The notes below the pieces were generated by a model. It ran no database searches. It was not told the DNA's origin and worked only from the letters and a program-made list of their open reading frames with translations. A DNA stretch of 64,000 nucleotides from Gp1-AA133 sp964641665 (GTDB taxonomy: Bacteria; Acidobacteriota; Terriglobia; Terriglobales; Acidobacteriaceae): assembly GCA_964641665.1 (NCBI GenBank), contig CAZXKO010000078.1:62001-126000 (forward strand). The letters run 5' to 3'. The stretch's first letter is position 1; each line of letters begins with the position of its first letter. This document shows, one piece after another, positions 1 through 9,137 of the stretch. A program made the position numbers and the translations under genes.

Positions 1-230
1 GTGCTCGAAACCGGAATCGATCCGGCCGTCCGCAACTCGTCGGGATAGATGAAGTTCAACAACCCGCGCTTCAGCCGCAAAATGGCAACTTCGGTCTGCT
101 GCACCTGGAACATCTTGGCGAGGACTCCGCAAACCTGGCGCGGCGTAACGTCCTGATCCACAAGATGCTCCAGAGGAGACATGTCCGGCGTCGGTCCCGG
201 AGTCTTCAGAAATTGAGACCTATGGCTCAT
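1..230 (-). CDS. 5' part of a leftward gene, product unknown (possibly a GAF-type protein)
   Basis: An open frame starts at an ATG whose complement is at 228-230 and stays open for 76 codons to the window edge, so only the N-terminal end is seen. The peptide starts MSHRSQFLKTPGPTPDMSP and continues with a stretch containing EHLVDQDVTPRQVCGVLAKM. Codon use has strong G/C third positions, as in neighbouring genes. I do not recognise the family with certainty. Short GAF-domain proteins of Acidobacteria have comparable N-termini, but that is an inference from memory. An inverted repeat lies 5 bases upstream of the start, which supports this being a real 5' end. Confidence 0.6.
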   Translation of the reverse strand, partial: MSHRSQFLKTPGPTPDMSPLEHLVDQDVTPRQVCGVLAKMFQVQQTEVAILRLKRGLLNFIYPDELRTAGSIPVSS

Positions 231-234
231 ATCC

Positions 235-253
235 GTCTTACCTCGTGTAAGAC
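235..253. promoter_or_regulatory. Inverted repeat, operator- or hairpin-like, upstream of the leftward edge gene
   Basis: GTCTTAC and its exact reverse complement GTAAGAC are separated by 5 bases (CTCGT). The repeat lies immediately upstream of the ATG of the leftward gene, where a repressor would cover the promoter or the ribosome site. No regulator gene is adjacent inside the window. Confidence 0.4.
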
Positions 254-878
254 CAAAACCACGGAAAAGCCCCCGCAGCTTGGGCGCCATTCTGGACCCG
301 CCTGCCTGAGTTCCCAGCAATCGTCTTTAAGGTCTTTCGCATCAACGAAATGCGCAGGTGTGAGCCAGTCGGAGGTGCGGCACCCGGCGAAGGTCCCTGT
401 CAATGCGCGCGATCAAGTTGACAGTTTTCGTCACTCAGGACGACGGAGCGGCAGGATCGGCTCGTTGGAATCAGTCAGAAGCTCCCTGGTCGAAGCTGGC
501 CTTCGGACGAGGGACTATTCGTACCTTCATGACAATCACCACCGCCACCAGAACGCCCGATGCGGCGTCCGCAACCGCGACCGCCGCCGCATGTAGCAAA
601 AATGCCGTACACCAGCCACAACATCAAGCCTTCGTTAAAGTTTGTGAAAGACAAAATTCACAGAGGAATTTTTTTTCCGTAACTTCGCTTTAATTTTTTT
701 CGGGGACTGAGAAATGGCAGCCTGGCGCGCACAAAGATCCTTCCGCGATGCCATTCCGGGGTTGCGCCGACGCGGCACGATTGTGACGAAGCTGTTCGCG
801 ATTGTACTTTTGATACTAGCTCCAAGTCGCCCCTTCCTGTAACGTAACCAAGTGTCGGGAAGGCCGGGGAAATTCGAG
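254..878. other. Long intergenic stretch, no convincing gene
   Basis: About 625 bases between two divergent genes. Open frames here lack recognisable protein sequence. An AT-rich patch at about 655-705 contrasts with the GC-rich surroundings and could hold promoters for either side. I see no RNA gene or repeat. Confidence 0.4.
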
Positions 879-1679
879 ATGAGAAACGTCAGCTGTCGAG
901 TCAGGGCTCTCGGGACGTGGTCATTGGCATTGGTTGCTTTTCTGTTACCTGCCTCGTTGCACGCCCAGGAGAACTCCTCTCCCACCGCTCACGCTCCTCT
1001 CACCGTAACGGAAGTCGTTAAGAATCTGGAAGAACGAGACCGGACGCGCACTCAGGCCTTGCATCGTTTTGAAGGCTCCCGGACTTACCGTCTTCACTAT
1101 CGCGGCTTCCCACGCAGCTACGACGCGGAAATGGTGGTCAACGTCACGTACCAGTCCCCCGCCAGTAAGGACTTCACCATTGTGTCCCAGTCCGGATCCA
1201 AACTGCTCATCGATCACGTCCTGAAGAAAATGATCGAAAGCGAGAAGGAAGCTGTTCAACAGCAGAGCCGGACTGAACTGAACGAACAGAACTACGAATT
1301 CACCATGGCGGGCTACGAAGATACGCCCGAGGGCGCACGCTACATTCTCGCTGTAACGCCCCGCTCCAAGAACAAATTCCTGTATCGCGGGAAAATCTGG
1401 GTGGATGCCTCCGACTTCGCCCTGACCAAAATCGAAGCTGCCCCGGCCCAGAACCCGTCATTCTGGATCAAGAAGACCGATATCCGGCACACCTACAAGA
1501 AAGTGGACGATTTCTGGCTTCCCGCTGAAAACCACTCGCAGAGCTTCATTCGCATTGGGGGCCACGCCGACCTGTTCATCGAATACCGGGGCTACAAGAT
1601 CACCGCGGCCGACCCGCTCCCCCCGCCGGCCCAGCGCCTGGCGCATAGCGCCGCCCCGAAGCCCGTCGCAGCAGAATAG
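879..1679 (+). CDS. Secreted LolA-like / outer-membrane lipoprotein-sorting-type protein
   Basis: A 266-residue protein with a clean Sec signal peptide (MRNVSCRVRAL, then a hydrophobic core, ending ASLHAQ). I chose the ATG at 879 because the upstream GTG at 852 would only add a polar leader in front of the signal peptide. The mature part resembles the beta-rich fold of LolA-like lipid or lipoprotein carriers common in Acidobacteria, with repeated short strands such as KFLYRGKIWVDASDFALTKI. The substrate is unknown. It probably acts in the periplasm. Upstream is a long non-coding region and downstream a DUF1223 gene on the same strand after 85 bases, possibly cotranscribed. The family assignment is by pattern only. 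Confidence 0.75.
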   Translation: MRNVSCRVRALGTWSLALVAFLLPASLHAQENSSPTAHAPLTVTEVVKNLEERDRTRTQALHRFEGSRTYRLHYRGFPRSYDAEMVVNVTYQSPASKDFTIVSQSGSKLLIDHVLKKMIESEKEAVQQQSRTELNEQNYEFTMAGYEDTPEGARYILAVTPRSKNKFLYRGKIWVDASDFALTKIEAAPAQNPSFWIKKTDIRHTYKKVDDFWLPAENHSQSFIRIGGHADLFIEYRGYKITAADPLPPPAQRLAHSAAPKPVAAE

Positions 1680-1764
1680 CCCCGCCAACTCGCGTGTAAC
1701 TTTTCCCTCGTCCCCAACATCCGTATACCCAGGCTGAATCCGTGCTGAACTGGGTGGTGATCAC

Positions 1765-2556
1765 GTGAACAGAATCGTTGTCGCGGTCGTTGCGGTCCTG
1801 GGATTTGCTTTTGCGCTCAAGCTCATCGCCGGGGATCGGCCTCCTGCGTCGAAGATGGCGTCCTCTACTCCTGTCCTGGTCGAACTATTCACCTCCGAGG
1901 GTTGCTCGAGCTGTCCGCCGGCGGACGCGCTGCTGCAGACATTCGACACGCAACCCTACCCCGGGGCAGAACTCATCGTCCTCAGCGAACACGTTGACTA
2001 CTGGAACCATATCGGCTGGACCGATCCATACTCCTCGCATGCCTCCAGCCAGCGCCAGAGCGCCTACGCGGACCATTTCCATCTCGACGGCCCCTACACC
2101 CCACAAATGATCGTCGACGGATCAGACGAGTTCGTGGGGAGCAGTTCCGGCGAGGCGAACAAGGCTTTCGGGAAAGCAATTCAGGCGGAAAAGATCGCTG
2201 TGGCAATCACTGGTGTGTCCCTTGAAAACAACCAGCTCCGCGCCCACGTGGACGCAGGTCCCCTCCCGGCTCGTTCACGCAAAGCTGATGTGTTGTTCGC
2301 CGTAGCTCTCAATCGCGCCGAATCGCAAGTGGCCAGAGGAGAAAATGCCGGACGTCGCCTGGCGCACGTAGCGGTCGTGCGCAGCCTGTCGAAGGTCGGC
2401 AAAACCGAAGCCGGCCAGCCGTTCTCGCAAGATGTCTCGGTGAAACTCGACCCGGGGGTGGACCCGGCCGGCCTGCGCGTGATCGCTTTTGTCCAGGAAC
2501 CCGGCCCTGGCCGCATCCTGGGCGCAGCCCTCCAAAAGCTCACAAAGGACAAGTAA
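1765..2556 (+). CDS. DUF1223 family protein (thioredoxin-like, secreted or membrane-anchored)
   Basis: 263 residues starting at GTG 1765, preceded by a GGTGGTGA purine-rich stretch. The N-terminus is a single hydrophobic segment (residues 4-22) acting as a signal or anchor. The family hallmark LFTSEGCSSCPPAD (residues 41-54) carries a CxxC pair at Cys47/Cys50, followed by the conserved HVDYWNHIGWTDPYS block. DUF1223 proteins are predicted thioredoxin-fold proteins of unknown substrate, exported to the periplasm. The length is normal for the family. The gene ends 8 bases before the convergent RND pump gene, with no obvious terminator between them. Confidence 0.88.
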   Translation: MNRIVVAVVAVLGFAFALKLIAGDRPPASKMASSTPVLVELFTSEGCSSCPPADALLQTFDTQPYPGAELIVLSEHVDYWNHIGWTDPYSSHASSQRQSAYADHFHLDGPYTPQMIVDGSDEFVGSSSGEANKAFGKAIQAEKIAVAITGVSLENNQLRAHVDAGPLPARSRKADVLFAVALNRAESQVARGENAGRRLAHVAVVRSLSKVGKTEAGQPFSQDVSVKLDPGVDPAGLRVIAFVQEPGPGRILGAALQKLTKDK

Positions 2557-2564
2557 AGGCCGCC

Positions 2565-5500
2565 TCAGGCTTCCGCGTCCGGCGCTTCCTTCTTCCCGCG
2601 CTCGCGCCACCCTTCAATAATCAGATACAGCACCGGAATAAAGAACAAATTCAAAATCGTGGACATGATCATCCCGCCGAAGACGGTGGTGCCGACGGAG
2701 TGCCGGCCTTTCTCCCCGGCTCCGCTGGCGACCACAAGAGGCACGACACCCAAAATGAACGCGAGCGATGTCATCAGGATGGGGCGGAGGCGGATGCGAG
2801 CCGCTTCCACCGCGGCCTCGATCAGCGGCATGCCGCGATGACGCAACTGCTCCGCGAATTCCACGATCAGGATGGCATTCTTGCTGGCCAGTCCCACCAG
2901 CATCACGAGTCCAATCTGGCAGTACACGTCGTTCTGCAGACCGCGGCCCCACTGCGCGGCGAGTGCCCCCAACAATGCCATGGGTACCGCTAGCAGCACA
3001 ATGAACGGCAGCACAAAGCTCTCATACTGCGCTGACAGCGTCAGGTAAACCACCAGCGTTCCCAGTCCGAACAGAATCACCGCCGTGCCGCCCGACTCCA
3101 ACTCTTCCAGCGATAATCCCGTCCACTGGTAGGCGTAGCCCTGCGGCAACACCTTTGCGCTCAACTCCTCCATGGCCGCGATCGCCTGTCCGGAACTGAA
3201 TCCGGGCGCGGCCGAGCCGTCAATCTCCACCGAGCGAAACAGGTTGTAGTGGCTGATCACCTGCGGAGTGGTTGTCTGCGTGATCATGATCAGATTATCC
3301 AGGGGGATCATCGCGCTACTGTCCGAGCGCACGTAGTACTGCTTGATATCCTTGGATTCGGCGCGGAACTGCTGGTCCGCCTGCACATACACTCGATACG
3401 AGCGGTTGTTGAAGTCGAAATCGTTCACGTAGGCCGAGCCCATGTACACGCTCATGGTGTCGGTGATCTGCGAAAGGGGAACGTGCAGGCTTTTTGCCTT
3501 CTCGCGGTCAATTGTGACCAGGAACTGCGGGTCACTGGCGCTATAAGTCGTGAACAGCCCGGTCAGGTCTTTTTGCTGCCGCTGCCCGCCTTGGCGAATC
3601 ATGGCCTGCGTGACCTGATCGAGTTCCTGCAGCGTGTGGCCGCCCTGGTCCTGCACTTCGAACTGAAATCCTCCGAACTGTCCCAATCCCTGCACTGCCG
3701 GCGGCGGGAAGGGGATCACGATGGCCCCCGAAATCCCGAACAACTGCCCCCGAATCCGGTTCAGGATCGCGTCGGCGGTGTGGGCGTCCCCTTTCCGCTG
3801 GGAATACGGTTTCAAAGGCACAAAGGTGAGACCGCGATTCGGCGCGTTCCCTCCGAAACTGAACCCCGAAACCGCGAACGTCCCCTCGGCCTCCGGGACA
3901 TTCGCAATGATCTTGCTGATCTGTTGCCCGATCCTCTTGGTGTAACTCAACGATGCGCCCGACGGCGCTTCGACCGCGATGATGAAGTATCCCTGGTCTT
4001 CGTTGGGCACGAAGCCCTTCGGCACCCGCTGGAATACGAAGTACGTCAATCCCAGCCCCGCGAAGAACAGAATCACTGCCACCCACCGATACTCAAGAAA
4101 TTTGTGCAGCGACCGCCGATAGCCCTCCGTCACTTTGTCGATGATCCGGTCCACCGTCCGGAAGAAGAAGTTCTTCTCGCCATGCGTCTTGCCGAGTAGG
4201 ATCGCCGACAGCGACGGCGTCAGGGTCAGGGCGTTAAACGCCGAGATCGAGATGGAAAACGCAATCGTCAGCGCGAACTGCCGGAAGAGAATTCCCGTCG
4301 TCCCCGGAAAGAACGCGACCGGTACGAAGACCGCGACCAGCACCAGCGATGTGGCGATCACCGCCCCAGCCACTTCACCCATCGCGTCCGACGCCGCCCG
4401 GTGCGCGTCTCTTTGCCCTTCCTGAATGTGGCGCTCGATGTTTTCGATGACCACGATGGCGTCATCCACTACCAGTCCCGTTGCCAACGTAATACCGAAC
4501 AAGGTCAGCGTATTGATCGAGAATCCCAGCAACTTGACGAACGCGAACGTGCCGACCAGTGAGACCGGGATCGTCACTGCAGGAATGATCGTCGTGCGCC
4601 AGTTCTGCAGGAATATGAAGATCACCAGCACCACCAGCGCAATCGCCTGGATCAAGGTCGTCAGTACGTCGCGAATCGATTCACCCACCGCATCGGTGGT
4701 ATCGAACGCCAGTCGATACTTCATGCCCGGCGGGAACCGCTTCGAAAGCCGGTCCAGTTCTGCAATGGCCAGGCGGTCGACTTCCAGCGCGTTCGCCGTC
4801 GAAAGTTGCGTGATGCCGATGCCCAGCGCATCCTTGCCGTTGAACTGCAGGTCGCTGCTGTAGTCCTCGGCGCCCAGTTCAGAGCGCCCCACATCCTTGA
4901 CCCGGACTAGCGTTCCGTCGGCGTTGGTCTTGAGAATGATGTTGTCGAACTGTGACGCCTCGGAAAGGCGCCCGATGGCGCGCACGCTGATCTGGTATTC
5001 CTGGCTCGGCTTCGATGGAGGTTGCCCCACCTGTCCGGCCGCTACCTCGACGTTCTGTTCCTGCAGCGCGCTCACCACGTCGCCCGCCGTAAGGCCACGG
5101 CTGGCCATGCGAACCGGATCGAGCCAGAGCCGCATCGAGTATTTGCGCTCGCCAAAAATAACGACGTCCGCCACCCCGGGGACGCGTTTCAGCGAGTCCT
5201 TCACATACACATCAAGGTAGTTGCTGATGAACAGCGGGTCGTAGCGCCCGTCGGTCGAGAACACCGCCGCACCGAATACGAAGTTGTTCGAAGCTTTCAC
5301 AATGGAAATGCCGGTAGCCTTCACCGCATTCGGCAGCCTTCCTTGTGCGGTGTTGACGCGGTTCTGGATGTCAACCGCTGCCAGGTCCGGATCACGGTCC
5401 AGCTCGAAAGTCGCCGTGATCGTGCTCACACCGTTGTTCCCGCTCGACGAAGTGATGTACTTCATTCCCTGCGCGCCATTGATCTGCTGCTCAAGCGGCG

Positions 5501-5690
5501 TCGTTACCGCAGACTCCACCGTCTGCGCACTCGCGCCCACGTAAAAACTGTTTACAGCCACTTGCGGCGGTGCAAGGGTTGGGAATTGCGCGATCGGAAG
5601 GGAAGGAATCACAACCGCGCCGGCCAGAATGATCAGCAGCGCACACACCGTCGAAAACACCGGCCGCTTGATAAAGAAGTCAACGAACAT
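2565..5690 (-). CDS. RND multidrug efflux pump inner-membrane transporter (HAE1 / AcrB-like)
   Basis: 1041 residues. I set the start at the ATG of MFVDFFIKRPVFSTV, the canonical AcrB-type N-terminus, rather than 17 codons upstream where the frame is still open through a short tandem repeat. The proton-driven trimeric pump is recognisable by the first membrane helix, the TLFGITLATGLVVDDAIVVIENI segment of the helix carrying the paired aspartates, the repeated large periplasmic loops, and a C-terminal helix bundle ending in short cytoplasmic Arg/Lys/Glu-rich residues. It is preceded by its membrane-fusion partner on the same strand. No outer-membrane channel or TetR-type regulator lies nearby, so the pump probably borrows a TolC-like protein encoded elsewhere. 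Confidence 0.95.
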   Translation of the reverse strand: MFVDFFIKRPVFSTVCALLIILAGAVVIPSLPIAQFPTLAPPQVAVNSFYVGASAQTVESAVTTPLEQQINGAQGMKYITSSSGNNGVSTITATFELDRDPDLAAVDIQNRVNTAQGRLPNAVKATGISIVKASNNFVFGAAVFSTDGRYDPLFISNYLDVYVKDSLKRVPGVADVVIFGERKYSMRLWLDPVRMASRGLTAGDVVSALQEQNVEVAAGQVGQPPSKPSQEYQISVRAIGRLSEASQFDNIILKTNADGTLVRVKDVGRSELGAEDYSSDLQFNGKDALGIGITQLSTANALEVDRLAIAELDRLSKRFPPGMKYRLAFDTTDAVGESIRDVLTTLIQAIALVVLVIFIFLQNWRTTIIPAVTIPVSLVGTFAFVKLLGFSINTLTLFGITLATGLVVDDAIVVIENIERHIQEGQRDAHRAASDAMGEVAGAVIATSLVLVAVFVPVAFFPGTTGILFRQFALTIAFSISISAFNALTLTPSLSAILLGKTHGEKNFFFRTVDRIIDKVTEGYRRSLHKFLEYRWVAVILFFAGLGLTYFVFQRVPKGFVPNEDQGYFIIAVEAPSGASLSYTKRIGQQISKIIANVPEAEGTFAVSGFSFGGNAPNRGLTFVPLKPYSQRKGDAHTADAILNRIRGQLFGISGAIVIPFPPPAVQGLGQFGGFQFEVQDQGGHTLQELDQVTQAMIRQGGQRQQKDLTGLFTTYSASDPQFLVTIDREKAKSLHVPLSQITDTMSVYMGSAYVNDFDFNNRSYRVYVQADQQFRAESKDIKQYYVRSDSSAMIPLDNLIMITQTTTPQVISHYNLFRSVEIDGSAAPGFSSGQAIAAMEELSAKVLPQGYAYQWTGLSLEELESGGTAVILFGLGTLVVYLTLSAQYESFVLPFIVLLAVPMALLGALAAQWGRGLQNDVYCQIGLVMLVGLASKNAILIVEFAEQLRHRGMPLIEAAVEAARIRLRPILMTSLAFILGVVPLVVASGAGEKGRHSVGTTVFGGMIMSTILNLFFIPVLYLIIEGWRERGKKEAPDAEA

Positions 5691-5724
5691 GAAGGGGTGA
5701 AGTCGGAGACCAAAACACCTTGCA

Positions 5725-5770
5725 TTCTTGAAACCTTGCAACCTTGAAACCTTGAAACCTTGAAACCTTC
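5725..5770. repeat. Short tandem repeat (8-bp unit) between the pump genes
   Basis: Four to five imperfect copies of the 8-base unit ACCTTGAA lie in the 81-base spacer between the fusion-protein gene and the RND gene. It looks like slippage-type simple repeat DNA. On the coding strand it would be transcribed within the operon. Confidence 0.7.
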
Positions 5771-5771
5771 C

Positions 5772-6887
5772 CTAACTTCCCTGCGGCGCCACCGCGGTCC
5801 CGTCAATCAAGAATTGGGTTCCCGAAACAATCACCTTGTCGCCCGGCTTGATCCCATCGAGCACAACATAGTTGTTGTCCACCATCTGCCCAACCTTCAG
5901 GGGCTTCTGGTGCGCCACGTAGGAACCCGACTCCGCACCCTGTTCCGCCACGAACGCGAAATATTGTCCCCCGATGCGCGACACGGCCAGAACCGGCACC
6001 ACCGGGGCGTTCTGGGTTCCCCAGACAATGCGGGCGCGGATAAATTGCAGCTGGCGCAGTTTGTCGCGGTTGTTCGCGATCCGCGCCTTGACCAGCACCG
6101 TCTGCGTCGCGTTATCCACCTGCGGCGAAATGAAACTGATCCGGCTCTCGGCCGTGACACTCCCGGCGCTGTCCAGCACCTCGACCGGCATGTTCATCTT
6201 GAGTTGCGGTGCGCGCTCGATCGGCACGTAGACGTACACCTCCAGGCCGCCCGGCTTGTCCACGGTGGTCAGCGTGGTGGTGGTCGTCACGCGATCGCCC
6301 ACGTGCACAGGGATATCGCCCACGATTCCGCTCCACGGAGCGGCCACCGTGTAGTAGCGCAGTTGCACCTGCTGCTCGCGGACGTTCGCGTCCAGCGCCT
6401 CGACCTGCGCTTTTGCGCTGTCCAGTGCAGATTTTGTCTGGTCCAGGTCCTGTTTGCTGACGACGCCCGCGGCGTAAAGTCCGCTGGTGCGATCGAACTG
6501 CTGCTGCGCGAATTTCAGGTTGGCTTCCGCAGCCGCCCGGCTGTTTTCCTGGCTTTTCACGGTAGCCTGCTGTTTGAGAGGATCGATTTGCATGAGCGGC
6601 GTTCCGGCAGCCACCTGTTCTCCGGAGTGCTTGTAGATCTGCACGATCTGGCCCTCGACCTGGGGCATGATCACCGCCGAGTCCCGCGACTTCAGTGTGG
6701 CGACGTAGTCCGAAGTCTCGCGTACCGCGATTGCCTGTGCTGCCAGCACCTTCACCGGCAAAGCACCAGGCCCCTGGGGCCCCGCAGCTTTCGATTCCTT
6801 GCCGCATCCGACGGAGCACACCATCGCCAACACCAGCACGCCCGCTGGCCGCGTGGGAAAGTCATATTGGTGGTGTTGCCTTGCCAC
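5772..6887 (-). CDS. RND efflux periplasmic adaptor (membrane fusion protein, AcrA/MexA-like)
   Basis: 371 residues. The N-terminus has a hydrophobic stretch ending in CSVGCGKES, consistent with a lipoprotein signal with the lipidated Cys in SVGC. The order of parts is typical: a beta-barrel/lipoyl half (SAVIMPQVEGQIVQIYKHSGEQV), an alpha-helical hairpin (about residues 95-175, rich in Ala/Gln/Leu), the second lipoyl half (YYTVAAPWSGIVGDIPVHVGD), then beta-barrel and membrane-proximal domains. It connects the inner-membrane RND pump downstream to an outer-membrane channel. The pair is almost certainly one operon, transcribed leftward from the 218-base spacer shared with threonine aldolase. 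Confidence 0.93.
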   Translation of the reverse strand: MARQHHQYDFPTRPAGVLVLAMVCSVGCGKESKAAGPQGPGALPVKVLAAQAIAVRETSDYVATLKSRDSAVIMPQVEGQIVQIYKHSGEQVAAGTPLMQIDPLKQQATVKSQENSRAAAEANLKFAQQQFDRTSGLYAAGVVSKQDLDQTKSALDSAKAQVEALDANVREQQVQLRYYTVAAPWSGIVGDIPVHVGDRVTTTTTLTTVDKPGGLEVYVYVPIERAPQLKMNMPVEVLDSAGSVTAESRISFISPQVDNATQTVLVKARIANNRDKLRQLQFIRARIVWGTQNAPVVPVLAVSRIGGQYFAFVAEQGAESGSYVAHQKPLKVGQMVDNNYVVLDGIKPGDKVIVSGTQFLIDGTAVAPQGS

Positions 6888-7105
6888 GATTGCACTCCCT
6901 CAGTCGCCGCTACTGAAAACTCGAACTGAACACGCGTCACCCTCGCAGCCGGAACTTCCGACTGAACAAACATTATGACGCAAACACAACATCCACGCTT
7001 TGTCTGGCAACGTGGAGCCCAGGGATGCAGGTCCATGTCGGGATTCCGTTCCCGCCATCGCCCCCTGTCCCACCCGCGCATCCCGTCTGCTAAATTGGAA
7101 ACGCC

Positions 7106-8140
7106 ATGAAACCCCTGCGCAGTTTCGCCAGCGATAACAACGCCGGCATTCATCCCGAAATCATCAAGGCCATCGCCCTTGCCAACGAAGGCCACGTCGT
7201 GGGCTATGGCGCCGACCCCTACACGCAGACAATGGCTCGCAAATTCAAAGACCATTTCGGCGCAGACGCGCAGGTCTTCGTGGTCTTCAACGGCACCGGA
7301 GCCAACTGCCTCAGCCTGCAGGCGCTCACCAAGTCCTATCACGCCGTGATCTGTGCCGCCTCGGCCCACATTTATACCGATGAATGCGGCGCCCCTGAAA
7401 AATTCACCGGCTGCAAACTGATCCCCATCGAGACGAGCGACGGCAAGCTCACCGTCGACATGGTCCAGCACGCCTATCATGGAATCGGTGATGAGCATCA
7501 CGTGCAGCCCAAGGTCATATCCATCACCCAATCGACGGAAATGGGCACCGTCTACCAGCCCGAGGAAATCCGGGCTCTCGCGCAGTTCGCGCGCCAGCAC
7601 GAAATGTACCTGCACCTCGACGGCGCCCGCATCGCCAACGCCGCTGCCGGCCTCGGGCAGACCCTGCGCCAGGCCACCCGCGATCTCGGCGTCGATGTCC
7701 TCTCCTTCGGCGGCACGAAGAACGGCATCATGGGCGGCGAAGCCGTCGTCTTCTTCAGCTCCAAGGTGGGCTCCGACTTCCTTTTCCTCCGCAAACAGGC
7801 CATGCAACTGGCCTCGAAGATGCGTTTCATCTCCGTGCAACTGGGGGCCCTGCTGACCAACGACCTCTGGCTCGTCAACGCGCAGCACTCCAACCGCATG
7901 GCGAAACTACTTGAGAAAGAAATCGGCCAGATTCCCAACCTGAAGATCGTCTACAAAGTGGAAGCCAACGGCGTGTTCGCGAAAATCCCGCACGAAGCCA
8001 TCGCCAAACTTCAGGAGCAGTACTTCTTCTACGTATGGAACGAAGAAGAATCGGTGGTGCGCTGGATGTGCTCGTTCGACACCACCGAGGACGATGTGCG
8101 GGAATTCGCATCGTTTGTCCGCCAAATCCTGGTCGGCTAG
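7106..8140 (+). CDS. ltaE: Low-specificity L-threonine aldolase
   Basis: 344 residues, full length for the family. A fold-type I PLP enzyme cleaving L-threonine/allo-threonine to glycine and acetaldehyde in the cytoplasm. Visible motifs are SDNNAGIHPEI at the N-terminus, FNGTGANCLSL (cofactor phosphate pocket), the LDGAR segment with Asp172 expected to contact the pyridine nitrogen, and SFGGTKNG with Lys205 as the expected Schiff-base lysine. Start ATG 7106 is the only one that fits the conserved N-terminus. It is divergent from the efflux operon and appears to be a single-gene unit. Confidence 0.93.
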   Translation: MKPLRSFASDNNAGIHPEIIKAIALANEGHVVGYGADPYTQTMARKFKDHFGADAQVFVVFNGTGANCLSLQALTKSYHAVICAASAHIYTDECGAPEKFTGCKLIPIETSDGKLTVDMVQHAYHGIGDEHHVQPKVISITQSTEMGTVYQPEEIRALAQFARQHEMYLHLDGARIANAAAGLGQTLRQATRDLGVDVLSFGGTKNGIMGGEAVVFFSSKVGSDFLFLRKQAMQLASKMRFISVQLGALLTNDLWLVNAQHSNRMAKLLEKEIGQIPNLKIVYKVEANGVFAKIPHEAIAKLQEQYFFYVWNEEESVVRWMCSFDTTEDDVREFASFVRQILVG

Positions 8141-8290
8141 AGGTCCCGGCCAAACGGCTCGGCTGACGCCGATCAATTGACGCAGCCATGACCCAGTGCT
8201 CTCTTGCTTTTTAGGAGGGCTTTGACTACATTGACGCCATTCCCACGCGCCAAACGCGCACACCGGGGTCACGGGATCCCAGGAGTTGTC

Positions 8291-8953
8291 ATGAGTCAGA
8301 AGTGGTCTGCCCTGATTGGTGTCTGCGCCGTTGCGTTGTTGGCCGGGTGGTTACTGATCCTGGGGAGTTGCGCCCACGACAAGCAACTGATCGCGATCAC
8401 CATCCAGCCGGCTGGTGGAACGTTCCCCTCTCCGAACACGACTGCACCGATTCAGTTCGCTGCCATCGGCAGTTACATCCATCCGCCGGTCTCGAGCGAC
8501 ATCACTAATCAGGTTACCTGGCAAACCGACGTCGCCGCCCTCGTCACCGTAACGAACGGTGCGGTCGTGCCCACGGGCAAGGGGTGCGGTATCGCCAACA
8601 TCTCCGCCAGCACCACAAAGGGAACCGGTCCGAGTGGCAACCTGATCATCGGATACGCCACGGTAACCGTGGACGACCTGACTGTCCCCACTTGTCCTGG
8701 AGGCACGACGACTCAGAGTTCGGTGACCGTCAGCTTGACTGGATCAGGAACCGTGGTAAGCGTACCGGCCGGAATCAACTGCCCATCCGCCGTTTGTGGT
8801 GCTCTGTTTACCGTGGGCAGTAGCGTTGTGCTGAACGCGACGCTGGGTGCTGGCTCGACATCCATTACCTGGGGGAACTGTACGGCAGCGGGCAACAGTT
8901 GCTCGGTGGTGGTTGGCTCCAGTCCCACCGTAGTTACCGCGCTTTTCCAATGA
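8291..8953 (+). CDS. Lipoprotein with bacterial Ig-like (BIG2-type) domain
   Basis: 220 residues from ATG 8291, which has AGGAG five bases upstream. That makes it preferable to an upstream start 29 codons earlier. The N-terminal helix ends in LILGSCAHDK, a lipobox with Cys as the likely lipidated residue. The following region (about residues 30-130) is Thr/Val/Gly-rich and reads like a BIG2 immunoglobulin-like domain (NQVTWQTDVAALVTV). The C-terminal part resembles the short beta repeats found at the end of secreted Acidobacterial proteins. Function unknown; surface-exposed or periplasmic. A similar lipoprotein is found at 25382. Confidence 0.8.
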   Translation: MSQKWSALIGVCAVALLAGWLLILGSCAHDKQLIAITIQPAGGTFPSPNTTAPIQFAAIGSYIHPPVSSDITNQVTWQTDVAALVTVTNGAVVPTGKGCGIANISASTTKGTGPSGNLIIGYATVTVDDLTVPTCPGGTTTQSSVTVSLTGSGTVVSVPAGINCPSAVCGALFTVGSSVVLNATLGAGSTSITWGNCTAAGNSCSVVVGSSPTVVTALFQ

Positions 8954-8969
8954 TGGCTGGCTGACCGCT

Positions 8970-9137
8970 TTACTGATCCTCGAGGAATCGGCCAAGCGTT
9001 GGCTTGTGTTTCTCCTTCCCACGTTTCTTCCGATTTGGCACGACCTGCGTCGGCGGAGGCATCCCGACCCGCTCCCGCGCCAGCTCCTTCACCGCCGTGA
9101 CCGCCCGAAACCGCTTCAGTTTTTTCTTGCGTGCCAT
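8970..9137 (-). CDS. Tiny Lys/Arg-rich conserved protein (55 residues)
   Basis: A 55-residue reading frame on the minus strand with ATG complement at 9135-9137 and TAA at 8970-8972. The sequence starts MARKKKLKRFRAVTAVKELA, contains RVGMPPPTQVVPNRKKRGK and ends GRFLEDQ. It is strongly basic with alternating helix- and Pro-rich parts and shows typical high-GC codon use. It reads like a small conserved nucleic-acid- or ribosome-associated protein, but I cannot name a family. The longer antisense frame at 8713-9309 covering it lacks protein character. It is convergent with the Ig-like lipoprotein gene. Confidence 0.65.
   Translation of the reverse strand: MARKKKLKRFRAVTAVKELARERVGMPPPTQVVPNRKKRGKEKHKPTLGRFLEDQ

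Noticed and set aside
254..693. Two plus-strand frames of 96-143 codons in the first intergenic stretch
   Set aside because: The translations lack domains, conserved composition and ribosome sites. The 143-codon one also begins antisense to the edge gene.
3249..4199. Long plus-strand frame (316 codons) opposite the RND transporter gene
   Set aside because: It is the antisense shadow of a highly GC3-biased gene. The translation is His/Arg-rich without domains, while the minus strand gives a full RND transporter.
5760..6929. 389-codon plus-strand frame opposite the membrane-fusion gene
   Set aside because: Antisense shadow; composition is Arg/His/Leu-rich without motifs.
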